This document shows, piece after piece, positions 22,329 through 34,187 of a stretch of 64,000 nucleotides of DNA (the first letter of the stretch is position 1; each line of letters begins with the position of its first letter). A program made the translations under genes and the position numbers. The stretch comes from Campylorhamphus procurvoides. Lineage: Eukaryota; Chordata; Aves; Passeriformes; Dendrocolaptidae. The notes beneath the pieces were generated by a model. The model saw only the letters and a program-made list of their open reading frames with translations. It was not told the DNA's origin and made no database searches. Location of the stretch: contig WBMV01005968.1 of assembly GCA_013396655.1 (NCBI GenBank), forward strand, positions 1 through 64,000, read 5' to 3'.

Positions 22329-24135
22329 CTTTGGCCTCATCAGCACAGGATTTGGGATGGGTGTTCCCCCCAGTGCCAGGTGAGTGTGCAATTCCAGCAA
22401 TCTCTTCCTGCCCCGGATTCACTGCCAGGCAGGTCTGTGTCCTCTGCTCAGGAAGACAAGATTGCAGAGGGGCAAGGCCAATCTGTGACATTTCCCCCAG
22501 GCAATTCCCCTCTAGCTCTGCAGAGAAGCTGTAAAACCAGAGTGGAGCATTCCCAGGAGCTCCAGGGAAGTGCCAGACATTCCACTTGGGAATCTGATGC
22601 CCCTTCCTCCCAGAACTGCTGCAATGGGTGGGATTTACACGCAGCAATAACAGCCCAGAGTCACCAAACCAATGATGTGTTCCCAACAATGCACCCTGAA
22701 TAAAAGAGCAGGTTTCCCAGTCCCTTTTTCCTCTCCTCAGGGATATTTGTGTGGGAATTCTTGCTGCCAGAGAGTTTGCATGTCTAAAAGCATCTTGAAG
22801 AGTCTTTGACAAGCAGTTCCAGTTTATAAATAGAAAGTTTGGATGGCTTTTTTTTTTTTCCCTTTTAGCCTTTCCACAAAATATGGAATTTACATTTGGT
22901 ACATTCTTGCACTTTATTTTTTACCCGTCTCTGATTTCCTCAGGCAAAAGTCTAAAAAAAAAAACAAAGCAAAAAAGAGCAGAGAGTGAAAGACCGGGAT
23001 TAAAACATTACAAATGTTCAGGATCTTATGCAGCAAGTCATTTCTCAGGATCTCTTTTAACAGAAGGAACTTGAAGTTGTTAAAAAAATAAATAACCAAA
23101 ACCACAAATGCTCAGAAAGCACAAAACCAACAACATACCCCCACCCTCAGTGGGCAAAGCTGCACCAGAAACAAAGGAAGGTTCATGGTGTGCCCAGGAC
23201 ACCTTCAGGAAAGGGCTGATTCCCCCTGGAAAGTCCTCAATGTCCATCAAAGGATTTAAATACTCCCTTAATGAGGTTTTTGTGGGAATCGGACTGCATT
23301 TCTCCAAGTGTTGGTGGGGGTTTCTTTCTGATTTCCAAAGAGAAATTTATCTCCAGATTTTAGAAAGAGCCTTCCCTTCCCTAAGTAAAAAAATCCCAAA
23401 GCCAGCTCTCTGTTTTCTCCCTTTATCCTTTAACCTCCTCTCCTGTTGTTTTCTCTTCAGTGTGTTATTGTTCTATAATTCAAAGATTTTTTAACTGGAA
23501 AACAGTCCTTTCAACTCCAGTCTTTCCTTATCTTCTGACCTTCAGCATTAATTCCCACTGATGGAAATCAGAATGAAGCATTTGTTGCTCTTGCTCCATT
23601 GAACCAAAGAAAACAACCTCAATCTCTGCCTTATTTTTTTGCCTTCCTCTAAACAATAATTAAGATGCCAACAAAGCTGCCCATCCCCCAGCACTCTCCG
23701 TATGCCAAGGCCAATTTCGGATGAGGCAGGAACCATTAGGACCCCGAGTTTAAAGGCTTTAATTTGTCACTCCACACAACAAAGCAGGAGAGGGTGTTTG
23801 CGATAAGAACTCAGTGACTGACTTACACTCGACCTGAAAAAAATCCAGTTCTGCCTCTCTTTGTAGCTTAAAATAGCCTGAAACACTGAGAGCTCCCCCC
23901 AGCGAGAGCATTCCCCTCAAATATCAGGTAAAAAGGCAAAGAGCAGACAGGCAGCGGGAAGATTCACTCAAAGGCACCGCTTGACATGGCAAAGAAAAAG
24001 AGGAGGAAACAGGGACATGAGTTGGGGAGTGTAAAGATCGGCTGCATTGAGAAATCAACTCCATCACATGAGACACTTCAAAAGCTTCACTGCCCATTTG
24101 GCACCGGTTTTTTGTGCTTTGGAAGCTCAGCCTGA
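22329..24135. other. unique sequence with homopolymer runs
   Basis: A T run lies at about 22847-22859 and an A-rich stretch at 22952-22975. Positions 23540-23990 are repeat-free and moderately AT-rich with some texture of conserved non-coding DNA, but no specific motif makes the case. Confidence 0.4.
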
Positions 24136-24177
24136 AACACACACACACACACACACCCACACACCCCACACACCCCA
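24136..24177. repeat. (CA)n microsatellite, interrupted
   Basis: ACACACACACACACACAC followed by CCACACACCCCACACACCCC. Short open frames across it are repeat artefacts. Confidence 0.97.
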
Positions 24178-24225
24178 ACCTCTGCCAGGCAGCCCCTCCC
24201 AACAGTGCAGGGCCCCCAAAGCCCA

Positions 24226-24657
24226 GCTAAATCCATGCTCATTGATCTGATCCCTGCTAAATCAATGCCCATTGATCTGATCTCCAGCTAAATCAATGCC
24301 CAGTGATCTGATCTCCAACTAAATCAATGCCCACTGATCTGATCTCCAGTTAAATCAATGCCCATTGATCTGATCTCCAGCTAAATCAATGATCATTGAT
24401 CTGATCTCCAGCTAAATCAATGCCCACTGATCTGATCTCCAGTTAAATCAATGCCCATTGATCTGATCTCCAGCTCAATCAATGCTCATTGATCTGATCT
24501 CCAGCTAAATCAATGATCATTGATCTGATCCCTGCTAAATCAATACCCAGTGATCTGATCTCCAGCTATATCAATGCCCACTGATCTGATCTCCACCCAA
24601 ATCAATCCCCACTAATCTGATCTCCACCCAAATCAATGCTCATTGATCTGCTCTCCA
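24226..24657. repeat. 31-bp minisatellite with palindromic units, 14 copies
   Basis: Each unit has the form GCTAAATCAATG-NN(N)-CATTGATCTGATCTCCA. The core ATCAAT-GCCC-ATTGAT is an inverted repeat with a four-base loop. In two units (24385-24400 and 24509-24524) the core is a perfect 16-bp palindrome, ATCAATGATCATTGAT. Neighbouring variants suggest partial expansion in blocks of three units. The last units (after 24565) are more diverged, as usual for an array edge. Confidence 0.97.
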
Positions 24658-27641
24658 ATTAAATCAATAATAAATATTTACTGCTCATTTTCATGCTTTC
24701 ACAGCACACAAAAATCAATTATTTGGCATCCACCAGCAGCAAAAATACAGTCTGAGGATGTCCACATGTCCATGTAGGAGGGAGCTGTAGGTTGTATGGA
24801 TGCAAGGAGCTAAATATATAAATACATATATATATTTAAGTTGTACTTCCTTGTCAGGCAAAAGAAGATGTCAAAGGAATAATCCAGAGGCACACTGAGC
24901 TCCTGGAGCTGGATCACACCTTTTCCCCTTGGGAATGGGAGAGACCCTGCTCTGGGTGAGGTTTCCACGTGGCTTCCGGTCCTGCTGGGAACAAATGAGC
25001 CAGGTTATGAGCAGTCCCTCTCTGGGCTGCACAGCATGGCTCGTGGCCCTGAGGGAACTTGTTTAACTTCAAATGGAGGTGGACAGGTTGAATTTATGCC
25101 CAAGGTTCATGATTTTCTCTCCCCTTCCTGCTCACACACAATTCAGCACAAAGAGGAGTCTCATCTCTATAAAATGATCCAGACGAGGCTCGATATCGTG
25201 GGTTTAAATCTCATCTTTCAGCTCTTCCACACCCTTCGAACATCATTCTTTGTAACTACAACTCCCTGATGCTGAAGGCAGCCAGTGTTGGGGAAGACAA
25301 ATGACAAACTAGAGGAAGAAATCAACCCAAGCTTTGCTGTCCAAGAACGAGGCAGAATTACGGAGCAAACTGGCAGGTCCTTCACTCATGCCCGAAGGGC
25401 CCTTTGAGTCCATTTGTGAGGCAGAACTTGCAGTGCCCAGAAATGTTTGTGTTGCACCTCCCATCAATCTCTCTCTCACCTCGGGCACCTCAGAAACCCA
25501 GTTAAGGCATCACCAGTGTTTTGTTATTTCAAAGACAACATTTATCCTGGTTTCCCGGGGCAGACAGTACTTGATGCAGTGGGATGGCGTGGGGGAAGCA
25601 ACACAAAACAGGGGGAGAGAATTATCTGCTCTCCCCATCCCTCCCTTCCCTGGGGACCTGCACAAATACACAGCTCTGCCTTTTGTGAGGTTTCAGTTCT
25701 ATTGAACTCGCTGCTCCTGTGATCATCTTAATTTCTGTACACACAACATCCCCCTGGCAAGATTCTGGTCTTTAATAACTGATGCAACGCTGATTTCTGC
25801 ATCTCTTTATTCCCATTGTTTGCATCTCTTCAAAGGCAGGAAGAACAGGAGCCCCAAAGGCTGAGATTTTCTTCTTTCACACATCATTTTTAATATCACT
25901 GGAAACACTTAGCAGCGAGCAGAATTAGAACCTTGGTTAGAAATTGCTCCTGGGGGTGGGAGGGAACGTGGGAAGAGTCAGGAGCTGATTGTTTGCCACC
26001 CTCGGGGCAGGGCGGGATCCCGATTTTCTGCCTCCACAGCGATCCTGAGTGGGAACTGCCCAGGGTGCTGAAAAGCAACTTGTTCCGTCCCATGGTAATT
26101 CCAAGCCCCTAGCTCGGTCTCTCCAGTGACAATCTGATGGCACCTTGGATATCTAAACGGGGGGAATTTCTCTCCTGTTTGTGCCCAGTGAAGAAATGCC
26201 AGTTCTCAGCCAGCAGCTCCAGCAGGACAGGACATGTGGAGGCAAAACATCACCACCAGAGTGTCACAGGGACGACCCAAATCCTTCACCACATCCACTT
26301 GACCTCTTCCTCTCCCAGTTTTATAATCTACTTTCCAATTCTTGCATCAAGGAAACTCTGACACTTTAATTAAGGGCAGCATTTACCCAAGGAATCCCCT
26401 CGCTCGGTCTCTCCAGTTCTGCAGTGGAAGTGCACGAGAAGCACATGGAGAGCTGGAATTAAGAGGATGTAAAAATAATCCACACAGAACAGCACAGAGA
26501 GGAACACGCTGAGAATCTCTCAGCCTGAAATTCATCTGGCTGCCCTCAGCACGGGTGGCAAAGGGAGGTGGAATTTAACAGAGCCGTACTTAAAATTCAG
26601 TTTTCATCCAAAGAGCAAAGCACTTAACAAATTAATTGAGCTTAGCACCCATGTTGAGAGCTCAGCACTGGTCTAATCAGCACGGGGGAAAGTTTGGGTT
26701 GTGAGTGGCTCAAAGAAGAACAGCAAGACCTGAGCAGACAAATCACAGCCCCTGAGAGGCCCCTAAACCAGACAAATGGCAGCCCTTGCAATTTTGGGAG
26801 AGTAGAACTGTGGCCTTTTGCTTTTTAGCCAGACATGAGCCCGGCACAGTCCAAGCTCTGGCCCCAAGAAGCAACACCTCTTGCATAGGCAGGTGGGTGA
26901 CAGTCTCTGTCACTGCCTTATTTTTCCTGGCTGTTTATCAAAATACACCCCCTGGGCACCACACACCTCTAAAAGGGTTTTGTCTCTGTTTCTGCTCAAG
27001 CTGTGGGAAGCTCAGCAGTTCTCCTCCCTCACAAATCTCCCTCTCTCCTCTTCTTTCCCCTCCCCTGCCAAATCACACAGAATGAAAGATCCTTCCTCCC
27101 AAAATAAACTCATCAGAGAAGGGAAAAGATCACAAGGTTGTGAAACCCCCTGAACTCTGTGCCTGCTTAGGGGAAGTTTTCCCACTTCAGAAATAACTAT
27201 TACACTGTATAAATGTACCCATGGAATGTTTATGATGTGCTCTGCAAAACATTCAGTATAAATAGATAATTCCACATGAAACAGTACATTAAAGAGGCAT
27301 TAATATTCCAGAACAGCCTGCTGGAAGTTGATAAATGCCAGCACTGAGGTCACTGGGGCTGCCCTTTCCTCTCCAGCTCCTTAATGATGTCTTTTCTCCA
27401 GGTCTCATTCTCAGGAGTGACTGGAACTGATCAAGAGAGCTCAGATGGAGCAGGAACACACACAACCTGAACCCAGGAGTGTTTGGCAGAGCAATAACTG
27501 AAAGTCTAATAAGTGTAAATCCACAGTCTTGTGGGGTACAGACTCTCTGGGAGATCCAGCAGCCCCTTCAGTGGGAACTGAAGCTCTGGGCAGGTCAGTA
27601 ATGTTCCCATTATGGCAAAAGGGGAGCAGAGTCGTCCCAGA
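24658..27641. other. unique sequence, nothing firmly recognised
   Basis: An AT patch at 24810-24840 includes ACATATATATATTTA. Positions 26340-26700 are repeat-free with TTTAATTAAGG and ACAAATTAATTGAGC cores and could be a conserved element. Several frames of about 90 codons (for example 25447-25722 and 26786-27085) lack recognisable domains. Confidence 0.4.
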
Positions 27642-27795
27642 GATTCCCAGAATGGTTTGGGCTGGAAGGGAAATTAAAGCCTACCCAGTGCCACCCCTGC
27701 CATGGGCAGGGACACCTTCCACTAGCCCAGGTTCCTCCAAGCCGCATCCAGCCTTCCCTTGGACACTTCAGGGATGGGGCAGCCACAGCTCTTTG
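27642..27795 (-). mobile_element. CR1 LINE 3' fragment
   Basis: Tail at left (GATTCCCAGAATGG), 'TGGGCTGGAAGGGAAATTAA', 'CCATGGGCAGGGACACCTTC', 'GGATGGGGCAGCCACAGCTC'. 5'-truncated near 27795. Confidence 0.93.
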
Positions 27796-27937
27796 TCAAC
27801 TCTTGGTTTGCCCTTGTTCTTCTGCTCTGCTGTGACACTTGGACACTTGGTGTGACTTCAGAACACACCAGTGACCCTGGGGCAGCTCTCTCTCCCTTTG
27901 GAAAGAGGAGCCTATTGCTGGGGAATGTCCCCACTAT

Positions 27938-27988
27938 AGGGGCAGTGGGATTGGATGAGCTTTAAAGTCCTCTTCCAACCCACGATTC
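27938..27988 (+). mobile_element. CR1 LINE 3' stub, ~50 bp
   Basis: 'GGGCAGTGGGATTGGATGAG', 'CTTTAAAGTCCTCTTCCAAC', then a CCACGATTC tail. Its 5' end faces that of the CR1 at 27642, about 140 bp away. Confidence 0.75.
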
Positions 27989-29194
27989 ACATCACACCAA
28001 ACTTTCCAGGCCTGTTTCCTGACATTCCCCAAAGCAGCTGAGCCCCAACACATTGTCCCTGTTTGCCCTGCCCTGCAGGATCTGTGGCTGCTCCTTCCCC
28101 ACATCGCTGCCAACACCAACTGCACACAAGTGATAAGGAGCTGAGTTTCCATGATGTGTGGAGATGTTTATCACCCAGCTGGCCATGGGTTGGTGGAGAA
28201 GAGCAGCTTATCCCTGAGCCAGGAGCTGCAGAAGACTCTAAAAAGAGGCATTCAGCAAAGGTGTAATCTCCCCTGAGAAGGAACACTGCCCGACAGGAGC
28301 AGGATGGCTCTGGGCAAATCCAACTCAGGGCTGTGTAACGTGGAATGAGACCTCTGTCCTGAAGCTGCAGCCCTTCAGTGATGTTCTTCCAGGTTAAGCT
28401 GGAAGCATCCCCTGAGAACAGCCTTGGATCTGTGCTCTGGCTCCAGAAGTTGCTTTTAGAGGAGGAGCAGCAAGCAGATAATCTGTTCTCCAAAATCCTT
28501 CAATGATACTGATTGACAGCACAAAAAACCAACTGCAGCAGCACACTCTGCTTAGAGAACTCTTCACAGTCAATACTGATGTGCTACAATGAAGCTGCTT
28601 TATTCACATAATTGCCCCTCTTGAGAAATTCTGTTAATTGTTCCTCTCTCTCCCCCTGCCTTTCATTCCAATTTTTCCCTCTGCAGCTTTGGGGAGTAAA
28701 ACCAGCCGGTTTTCATCTCGAGTTTGGGAAGCTGGTCAGCTTCCATTACAGCCTCAGTCACTTTTAATCAGCTGTCCCAAAAAGCCAAATTGGAAATAAT
28801 TAACTGAGCTTCTCCTGGGCTTTGGGGTTCACTGGAAAGGTGATCAGCTGAAGACAGACAGAAGGACATTGCTCCTGTCAAAAGTCTGGACACTTTCCAA
28901 GGTCTGAGCCAAAGATGTAACACCAAGTTCCAAAATCCCTGTGAAGAACCTACACAAAAAGTCCTGCAAGGTCTGTGTGTGGTCTGCAAGTGCCCTTAGC
29001 ACTGCTGGTTCCTCTGGCTTTGTCCTGGGGAGTGAGTTTCCTCCTCACTGAGGAAACACAAGAGTCTCCATTCCCTTTTCTGTTTCTGCTTCTTCATCCC
29101 AAATCCTGTAGTGACCAAAATTCCCTCAGGACCTCCTGGTTGTTGCAGTGCAGGGACAAGAAGGTCCAGAGGCAAATGGGATACCTGGGAACAG
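27989..29194. other. unique sequence, nothing recognised
   Basis: A 168-codon minus frame at 27987-28493 has low-complexity, domain-free composition. Positions 28560-28800 are repeat-free AT-moderate DNA. No gene is recognised. Confidence 0.45.
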
Positions 29195-29975
29195 AGCACC
29201 TGGCACAGGGTTGTGTCCAGATGGGTCTGGGATATCTCCAGGGAGGAGACTCCACCTCCTCTCTGGTCAGGGTTGGTCACTGCCCAGCAAAGAAGTTCTT
29301 CCTCCTATCCAGGTAGAACTTGCTGGGCATCAGTTCCTGCCCGTTCCTCTTGGTCTCCCCAGCAGAGCCTGGTCCATGTTCTGCCCCCTCCCTGCAGGCA
29401 CTGATGGACATGGGGAGGTCCCCTCTGAACAGCCCCAGCTCCCCCAGCCTCTCCTGCTCACAAAAATCCTCCAGTCCCTTCAGCATCTTCATATCCCACC
29501 ACCTGGCGCCTCTCCATGTCCCTCCTGTCCTGAGGAGCCCAGAGCTGGACACACCACAGAGCAGAGGGGCAGGATGCCCTCCCTGACTTGCCACCAATGC
29601 TGTTCCTGATGCCCCCAGGGTCCCATTGCCCTCCTTGCCCCAGGGCACACTTGCCCCAGGGACAGCTGGTTGCCCACCAGGACCCCCAGGCCCTTCTCCC
29701 AGAGCTGCTCTGCAGGCTATGCTGGTTGTTCCTCCCCAGGTTCAGGACCTGCGTTTGAATTTTGGGCAGTTCTTCTCTGCCCACCTCTCCACCCTGTCAA
29801 GACCCTTCAGAAGAGCTTCAGAGCCCTCTGGGGGATCAGCCTCTCCTCCAGCTTCGTGTCACTGAACTTGCTGAGGAGGCATCAAGTCCTTCATCCAAGT
29901 CATTGATGAATGAATTAAATAAATAACACAGGGCCCCGTGGTAAACCTTGAGGGACACCAACTTCCCTGGTCCAC
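29195..29975 (-). mobile_element. CR1 LINE fragment, longest copy (~780 bp)
   Basis: The antisense CR1 covers a more 5' part of the element than the other copies: 'GGGATATCTCCAGGGAGGAG', 'AAGAAGTTCTTCCTCC', 'GGAGCCCAGAGCTGGACACA', 'CAGGACCCCCAGGCCCTTCT', 'TTCGTGTCACTGAACTTGCT' and 'TCATCCAAGTCATTGATGAA'. This is the region that in CR1 encodes the end of the reverse transcriptase ORF and the upstream 3' UTR, but frames are broken. The usual 3' tail is absent or unrecognisable at the left, and the copy is clearly old. Confidence 0.9.
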
Positions 29976-30029
29976 AAAAACCTCTCAGCAGACTCTGGGC
30001 CCGACTTACCAGCAATTAAAGCCCAGATC

Positions 30030-30560
30030 AAAAGCACCAAAAATGTGGACGCTGCTTTGCATATGAGTATCAGCTCTGCCTTTGATTGCCTGAAGGTCTT
30101 TCCAGCAACGTTGACTTTAATTACTTTAATGAGAGAGAAAATGATCTGAGGAGTGTCAGCTCGGTGGGGCAAGGTCCTGATGGAACTGCCGGCTCTGGGA
30201 TCATTAGTTCAGCAGTTAATAGGACATTATCTTAAGTTATTGGAGCTAAATGCAAACAGCTACTGAAGCCCAACCGATGTCAGGGTCGAAGCTGGGCAAA
30301 CAAATTAGAAGCAGCTTTGAAATCAGAGGGTTTTTTTGGTTCTGCTCCCACCTTCTGCAGAGGCTGCTCTTGGTTGGTCCGTTGGAGAATAAAAAGGGTT
30401 TGCAGAGAGAAGAGAAGAGGAAATTGAATGCCCTGCGGGTTTGTCTTCAACAGAACACTCAACACAATTATTTACAGCGCACTTTTTGAAGCCACTGAGT
30501 TTATCTAAAGCAAATTAAGATAAAGCAAATCAAGGCCACTTCAGTTCTTAAGGGAAGCCC
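30030..30560. other. candidate conserved non-coding element
   Basis: Repeat-free block with an octamer-like TTTGCATATGAG, 'CTTTAATTACTTTAATGAG', 'ATCATTAGTTCAGCAGTTAA', and GATA/TCF-like cores near 30500-30530. Enhancer function is an inference. Confidence 0.28.
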
Positions 30561-31377
30561 AAGATGTTAATCAGCTCAGTCCTATTAGAAGCCCTGTGTG
30601 CCTCCTCTGGAGCCACGGGAAGGCGAGGTGGAGCAACTTGGCCTCATTTGCAAGGAAAAGGGAATAAATTGCATGGTACGACCTCAGATGTGCTGCAGGT
30701 GAGAAGTGCTCACAGCTCCTCTGGCACACAATTAATTTAAAGCAGAGGTAATGTGATTAAGAGTGTGTGCTACAAGGATATAATATGGTTAAATTAATCC
30801 CATTTCATGTTTTACTAGACCTGGTGGTGCCCGTGCTTGTAGGTACAGCCATTCCTTGTGTTCCCCTTGGGAGGATTCCAATTGCTGGTTGTTTCAGCTT
30901 GGAATTCGAGAGGGAATTGCATGAAAATAGACAAAACTAAGGGCTTTACTTGCCAGAGGAGAATCCTTTCCTGAACTTTCCTCTGATGATGTAGTTCATG
31001 GACAAGCCAGGCTCAACACGCATCAGAGCTAACCAGAGCCATCCTTGGAGGTTCCAGCTCATCAGACATGCAGATTCCTATTTCAGGCTTCGGGTTTTTT
31101 TTCTGTCTTAGGAATAATTTTGGGGTTTTGTACAAATGCTTTGAACAACTTCACTGGTTTGAGGCTTGTGGAAGCAAATTGCATCTTTTAGATAACCCTG
31201 GAGTCCCCATGGAGAGCTGCCCTCAAAGCCATGAGTGATGTCCAAGGAGCACAGCCAACTGGGTCAGTGTGGAGAACAAAGAATCCTCTGCAGGAAGGTA
31301 AATGCATTCAGCACTTTAGAGGCCAGGGCTGTCCTGCTTTTCCCCAAAATAAGAGAGTTCAGTCTGCAAGGACTGAG
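30561..31377. other. unique sequence, AT-rich in part
   Basis: Positions 30725-30815 are AT-rich with ACAATTAATTTAAAGC and GGTTAAATTAATCCC and could extend the preceding candidate element. No gene is recognised. Confidence 0.4.
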
Positions 31378-31479
31378 AGGAGAAGCTGTGGCTGCCCCAT
31401 CCCTGGAAGTGTCCAAGGCCAGCTTGGACAGGGCTTGGAGCAACCTGGGTTAGTGGAAGTTGTCGCTGTCCATGGTCTG
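31378..31479 (+). mobile_element. CR1 LINE fragment lacking its 3' tail
   Basis: 'AGAAGCTGTGGCTGCCCCAT', 'AGTGTCCAAGGCCAGCTTGG', 'GGAGCAACCTGGGTTAGTGG', stopping after 'CTGTCCATGGTCTGAAC'. It directly abuts the tail of the inverted CR1 at 31488. Confidence 0.88.
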
Positions 31480-31487
31480 AACAAGGA

Positions 31488-31792
31488 TTCATAGAATCAT
31501 AGAGTCATAGAATTATAGAATCATGGAATGGTTTGGATGGGAAGGGACCTTAAAGCCTGCCTAGTGCCACCCCCTGCCATGGGCAGGGACACCTCCCATC
31601 AGCCCAGGGTGCTCCAAGCCCCATCCAACCTGGCCTTGGACACTCCCAGGGATCCAGGGGCAGCCACAGCTTCTCTGGGCACCCTGTGCCAGGGCCTGCC
31701 CACCCTCCCAGCCAACAATTCCTTCCCAATATCCCATCTATCCCTGCCCTCTGGCAGTTTGAAGCCATTCCCTTTGTCCTGGTAGAGCTTTT
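31488..31792 (-). mobile_element. CR1 LINE fragment with expanded 3' tail
   Basis: The tail at 31488-31528 is a run of AATCATAGA, AGTCATAG, AATTATAG and AATCATGG octamers, the best-preserved CR1 terminal microsatellite in the window. The body runs through 'CCAGGGATCCAGGGGCAGCC', 'CCCAGCCAACAATTCCTTCC' and 'CAGTTTGAAGCCATTCC'. It looks young. Confidence 0.96.
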
Positions 31793-32705
31793 AGTGGTGG
31801 TGTTTGGAACCACAGGGTGCTTTGTGCCACCAAATACTCTCCTCACCCAGGAGAAAGGAAGGAGACACAGACATGGCACTACTCGCCTTGTCCTCTCCCA
31901 CACCTCCCACTGCCAGGGGTGGGAACAGGCAGGCCTGGCATGGCCTGTAGCTTTTCACATAAAAGCAATTTTACTTGTTGAAGGAGCTCAGAGACTTCCC
32001 AGCCTGTCCCTTTAAGACCATGTTTGGCTGGGGAAAGACAAACTTACTGTTCACCAGAGACAGCAGAAACTGAAACCCTGGGATGTGAAACACGACCCTG
32101 ATTCAACAGCCAGGAAATCCTGGGAAACCTCCAGAGGCAGCAGAAAATGCTTTGCCTTGGGGTGAAGGAGGAGGAACCAACCAAGATATCTGTGCAGGCT
32201 CAGAAAGGATGAGGCATTTGCAGCATGGAGGCAGAGCATGTGCACTGACAGGAGCGAGGATCGTAATTACCAGGGCACCCAATTTCTCCCCTTCCAGGCA
32301 TGAGCTGATCAGCAGATGGCAGGAAAAGAGCTCCCTGATGGTTCTGGTGGCACACACGGGGTAATTAGCCAGGGCTGGAACCTCGGTGACACTCCTGTCA
32401 CAGTCACGGCAGCCTCAGAGACAACCAGGGATGTTTTCTGGTGCTGAAAATCTGATTGCAAGTGAAAACTGTGCTCAAATGTGGAGCAGCACAGGGTTGG
32501 TGACCCAGCACAGGGTTGGTGACCCAGCTGTTCATTCCTGCCTGTGTGGACCACAGAAAACAATCAAAGGATGAAAATGTGGGACTGGGCCACTTGAAAA
32601 TAGAAGAAAAAACATCACCTGTGGCAAGATGGGAGTTTGGAATTTCAGACATGAGAAATCATGGGGCTTATTGGTAAAGCAAGACTAGAGAGGAAAAAGG
32701 AAGGA
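31793..32705. other. unique sequence with a 19-bp duplication
   Basis: AGCACAGGGTTGGTGACCC is tandemly duplicated at 32487-32524. No gene is recognised. Confidence 0.5.
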
Positions 32706-32917
32706 ATTCCCCGGGAGGGTGGGAGGCACTTGAACAGATTTCCCAGAGAAGCTGTGGCTGCCCCAGCCCTGGAAGTGTCCAAGACCAGGTTGGACAGGGC
32801 TTGGAGCACCCTGGGCTGGTGGAAGGTGTCCCTGCCCATGGCAGGGGGTGGCACTGGGTGGGCTTTAAGGTCCATCCCAACCCAAACCATTCTGGGATTC
32901 CCTGATCCTATGAAAAG
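32706..32917 (+). mobile_element. CR1 LINE 3' fragment
   Basis: 'GGGTGGGAGGCACTTGAACA', 'GATTTCCCAGAGAAGCTGTG', 'TTTAAGGTCCATCCCAACCC', tail ATTCTGGGATTCC..ATCCTATGA. The 'AACAGATTTCCCAGAG' variant is shared with the copy at 59411. Confidence 0.94.
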
Positions 32918-34109
32918 TACATTTTTGCAAGGGTGGAAGTGGCCACTGTTGGCTACTTCAGCGGTAGTGGATTTATTTTGCTTGGTAAGCTCAGTCAATA
33001 ACATTGAATGGGATAAGAAATGTGTTTATTTTTTTTCTTCTTTAGTTCAAGTCCTTCCCCAGATCTGAATGCAAACACTGCTGCACTTTACACTGGAACT
33101 GCTGCATATTCCAGGGTCCCTGCAGGAGAGCACAAACATTCCAGATGCCTTGGAAGGACTTCATATTGGACACGGCACTGCCTTTTCCCTCTCAGCTCAG
33201 GGACAGACACCAAACCTGGAGGTCTGAAATGCTTTATGTCCAAGTGCCTCAGTTTGCCTTGCCTTTGATGTTCTCTGGGCTTCACAGGCATCCCCACACT
33301 CCCCCTCTGAAACCATATCTCTAAACCCCCCAAAACCCAAGCTTTTCTTTGGCAGGAAATGTCAGTCCTTCAAACCCCACTTTCACCCCAAAGCCAAGGG
33401 AAAAGCAGCATTTTCTAATGGGGAAAAGCAAATTCTTGTTTCCTTCCTTGAGGACTCATCAAGCCATTTGTTCTGGATGGTTCTGGCACTTCCCTGCACG
33501 TATTTGCAGCACCATTTTCAGTGACTGCACCACCCAGATCCATCACATCCATCTCCTGGGATCAAACAAAACACGGGATTACTCAACCACGTCCCCATTG
33601 ATGTTCTGCTGAACAGCTTTTATTGCAGCAAACCAGCAGTTTCTAATGAAAACAACAAAAAAAAGCCACTATTGATAGTTTTCCTCCTGGCTCCTCTGTC
33701 ATTCCCTGGAGCTGGGCCAGATGTGGGTTTGGGTCAGGATTTGAGCTCATCTGAGGGGAAGGAGCTGCAGCAGCTCCACTCTCTGCACTCCCAGTATCTT
33801 GGGTCACTCATGCCCACTGCTGTGGTTTCCCTGACCATTAATTAGCTCCATTTAGCAGAGTCCTGATTGGAATGTCGAGCCTACACGTGTCTGGGATCCT
33901 GAGGTGCACTTTAGGGCGAGCAGAGCATCCTTGGCACAAGTGATTCCATGGATTTCTGCCTTAGGCACTGTCTGGGCCCAGCAAGAACTGCAGGTTGGGC
34001 TCTTTTATTACTTAAGAACTTTTGCTTTGCTGTATTCAGGCCATGAACCGTGGGGATTTCTCATCTCAGGAGTTTAATTACCACTTTGATTGAAGCAAAC
34101 GTTGTATCA
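32918..34109. other. unique sequence, nothing recognised
   Basis: A T-rich run lies at 33028-33043. No repeat or exon is recognised. Confidence 0.45.
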
Positions 34110-34187
34110 AGTGGATAGAGGGGGGTCAGAGCTGGAGTGATCTCCTCATATCCAAATGAGAAGGGCCCTCTCCTCTATCTACCACTG
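34110..34187. repeat. imperfect inverted repeat (78 bp)
   Basis: The left arm AAGTGGATAGAGG (from 34110) pairs with the right arm CCTCTATCTACCACT ending near 34185. Near the centre, CTCAT and ATGAG (34145-34160) pair again. The stem has bulges. It may be chance, an old palindromic element, or an RNA hairpin. No microRNA family is recognised. Confidence 0.35.

Noticed and set aside
24226..24657. CRISPR-like palindromic repeats
   Set aside because: The palindromic cores are not separated by variable spacers. The whole 31-bp unit is repeated, so it is a minisatellite.
26107..26419. Repeated CTCGGTCTCTCCAGT at two places
   Set aside because: The 15-base match is isolated, the flanks are unrelated, and nothing suggests an element. 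It may be chance.
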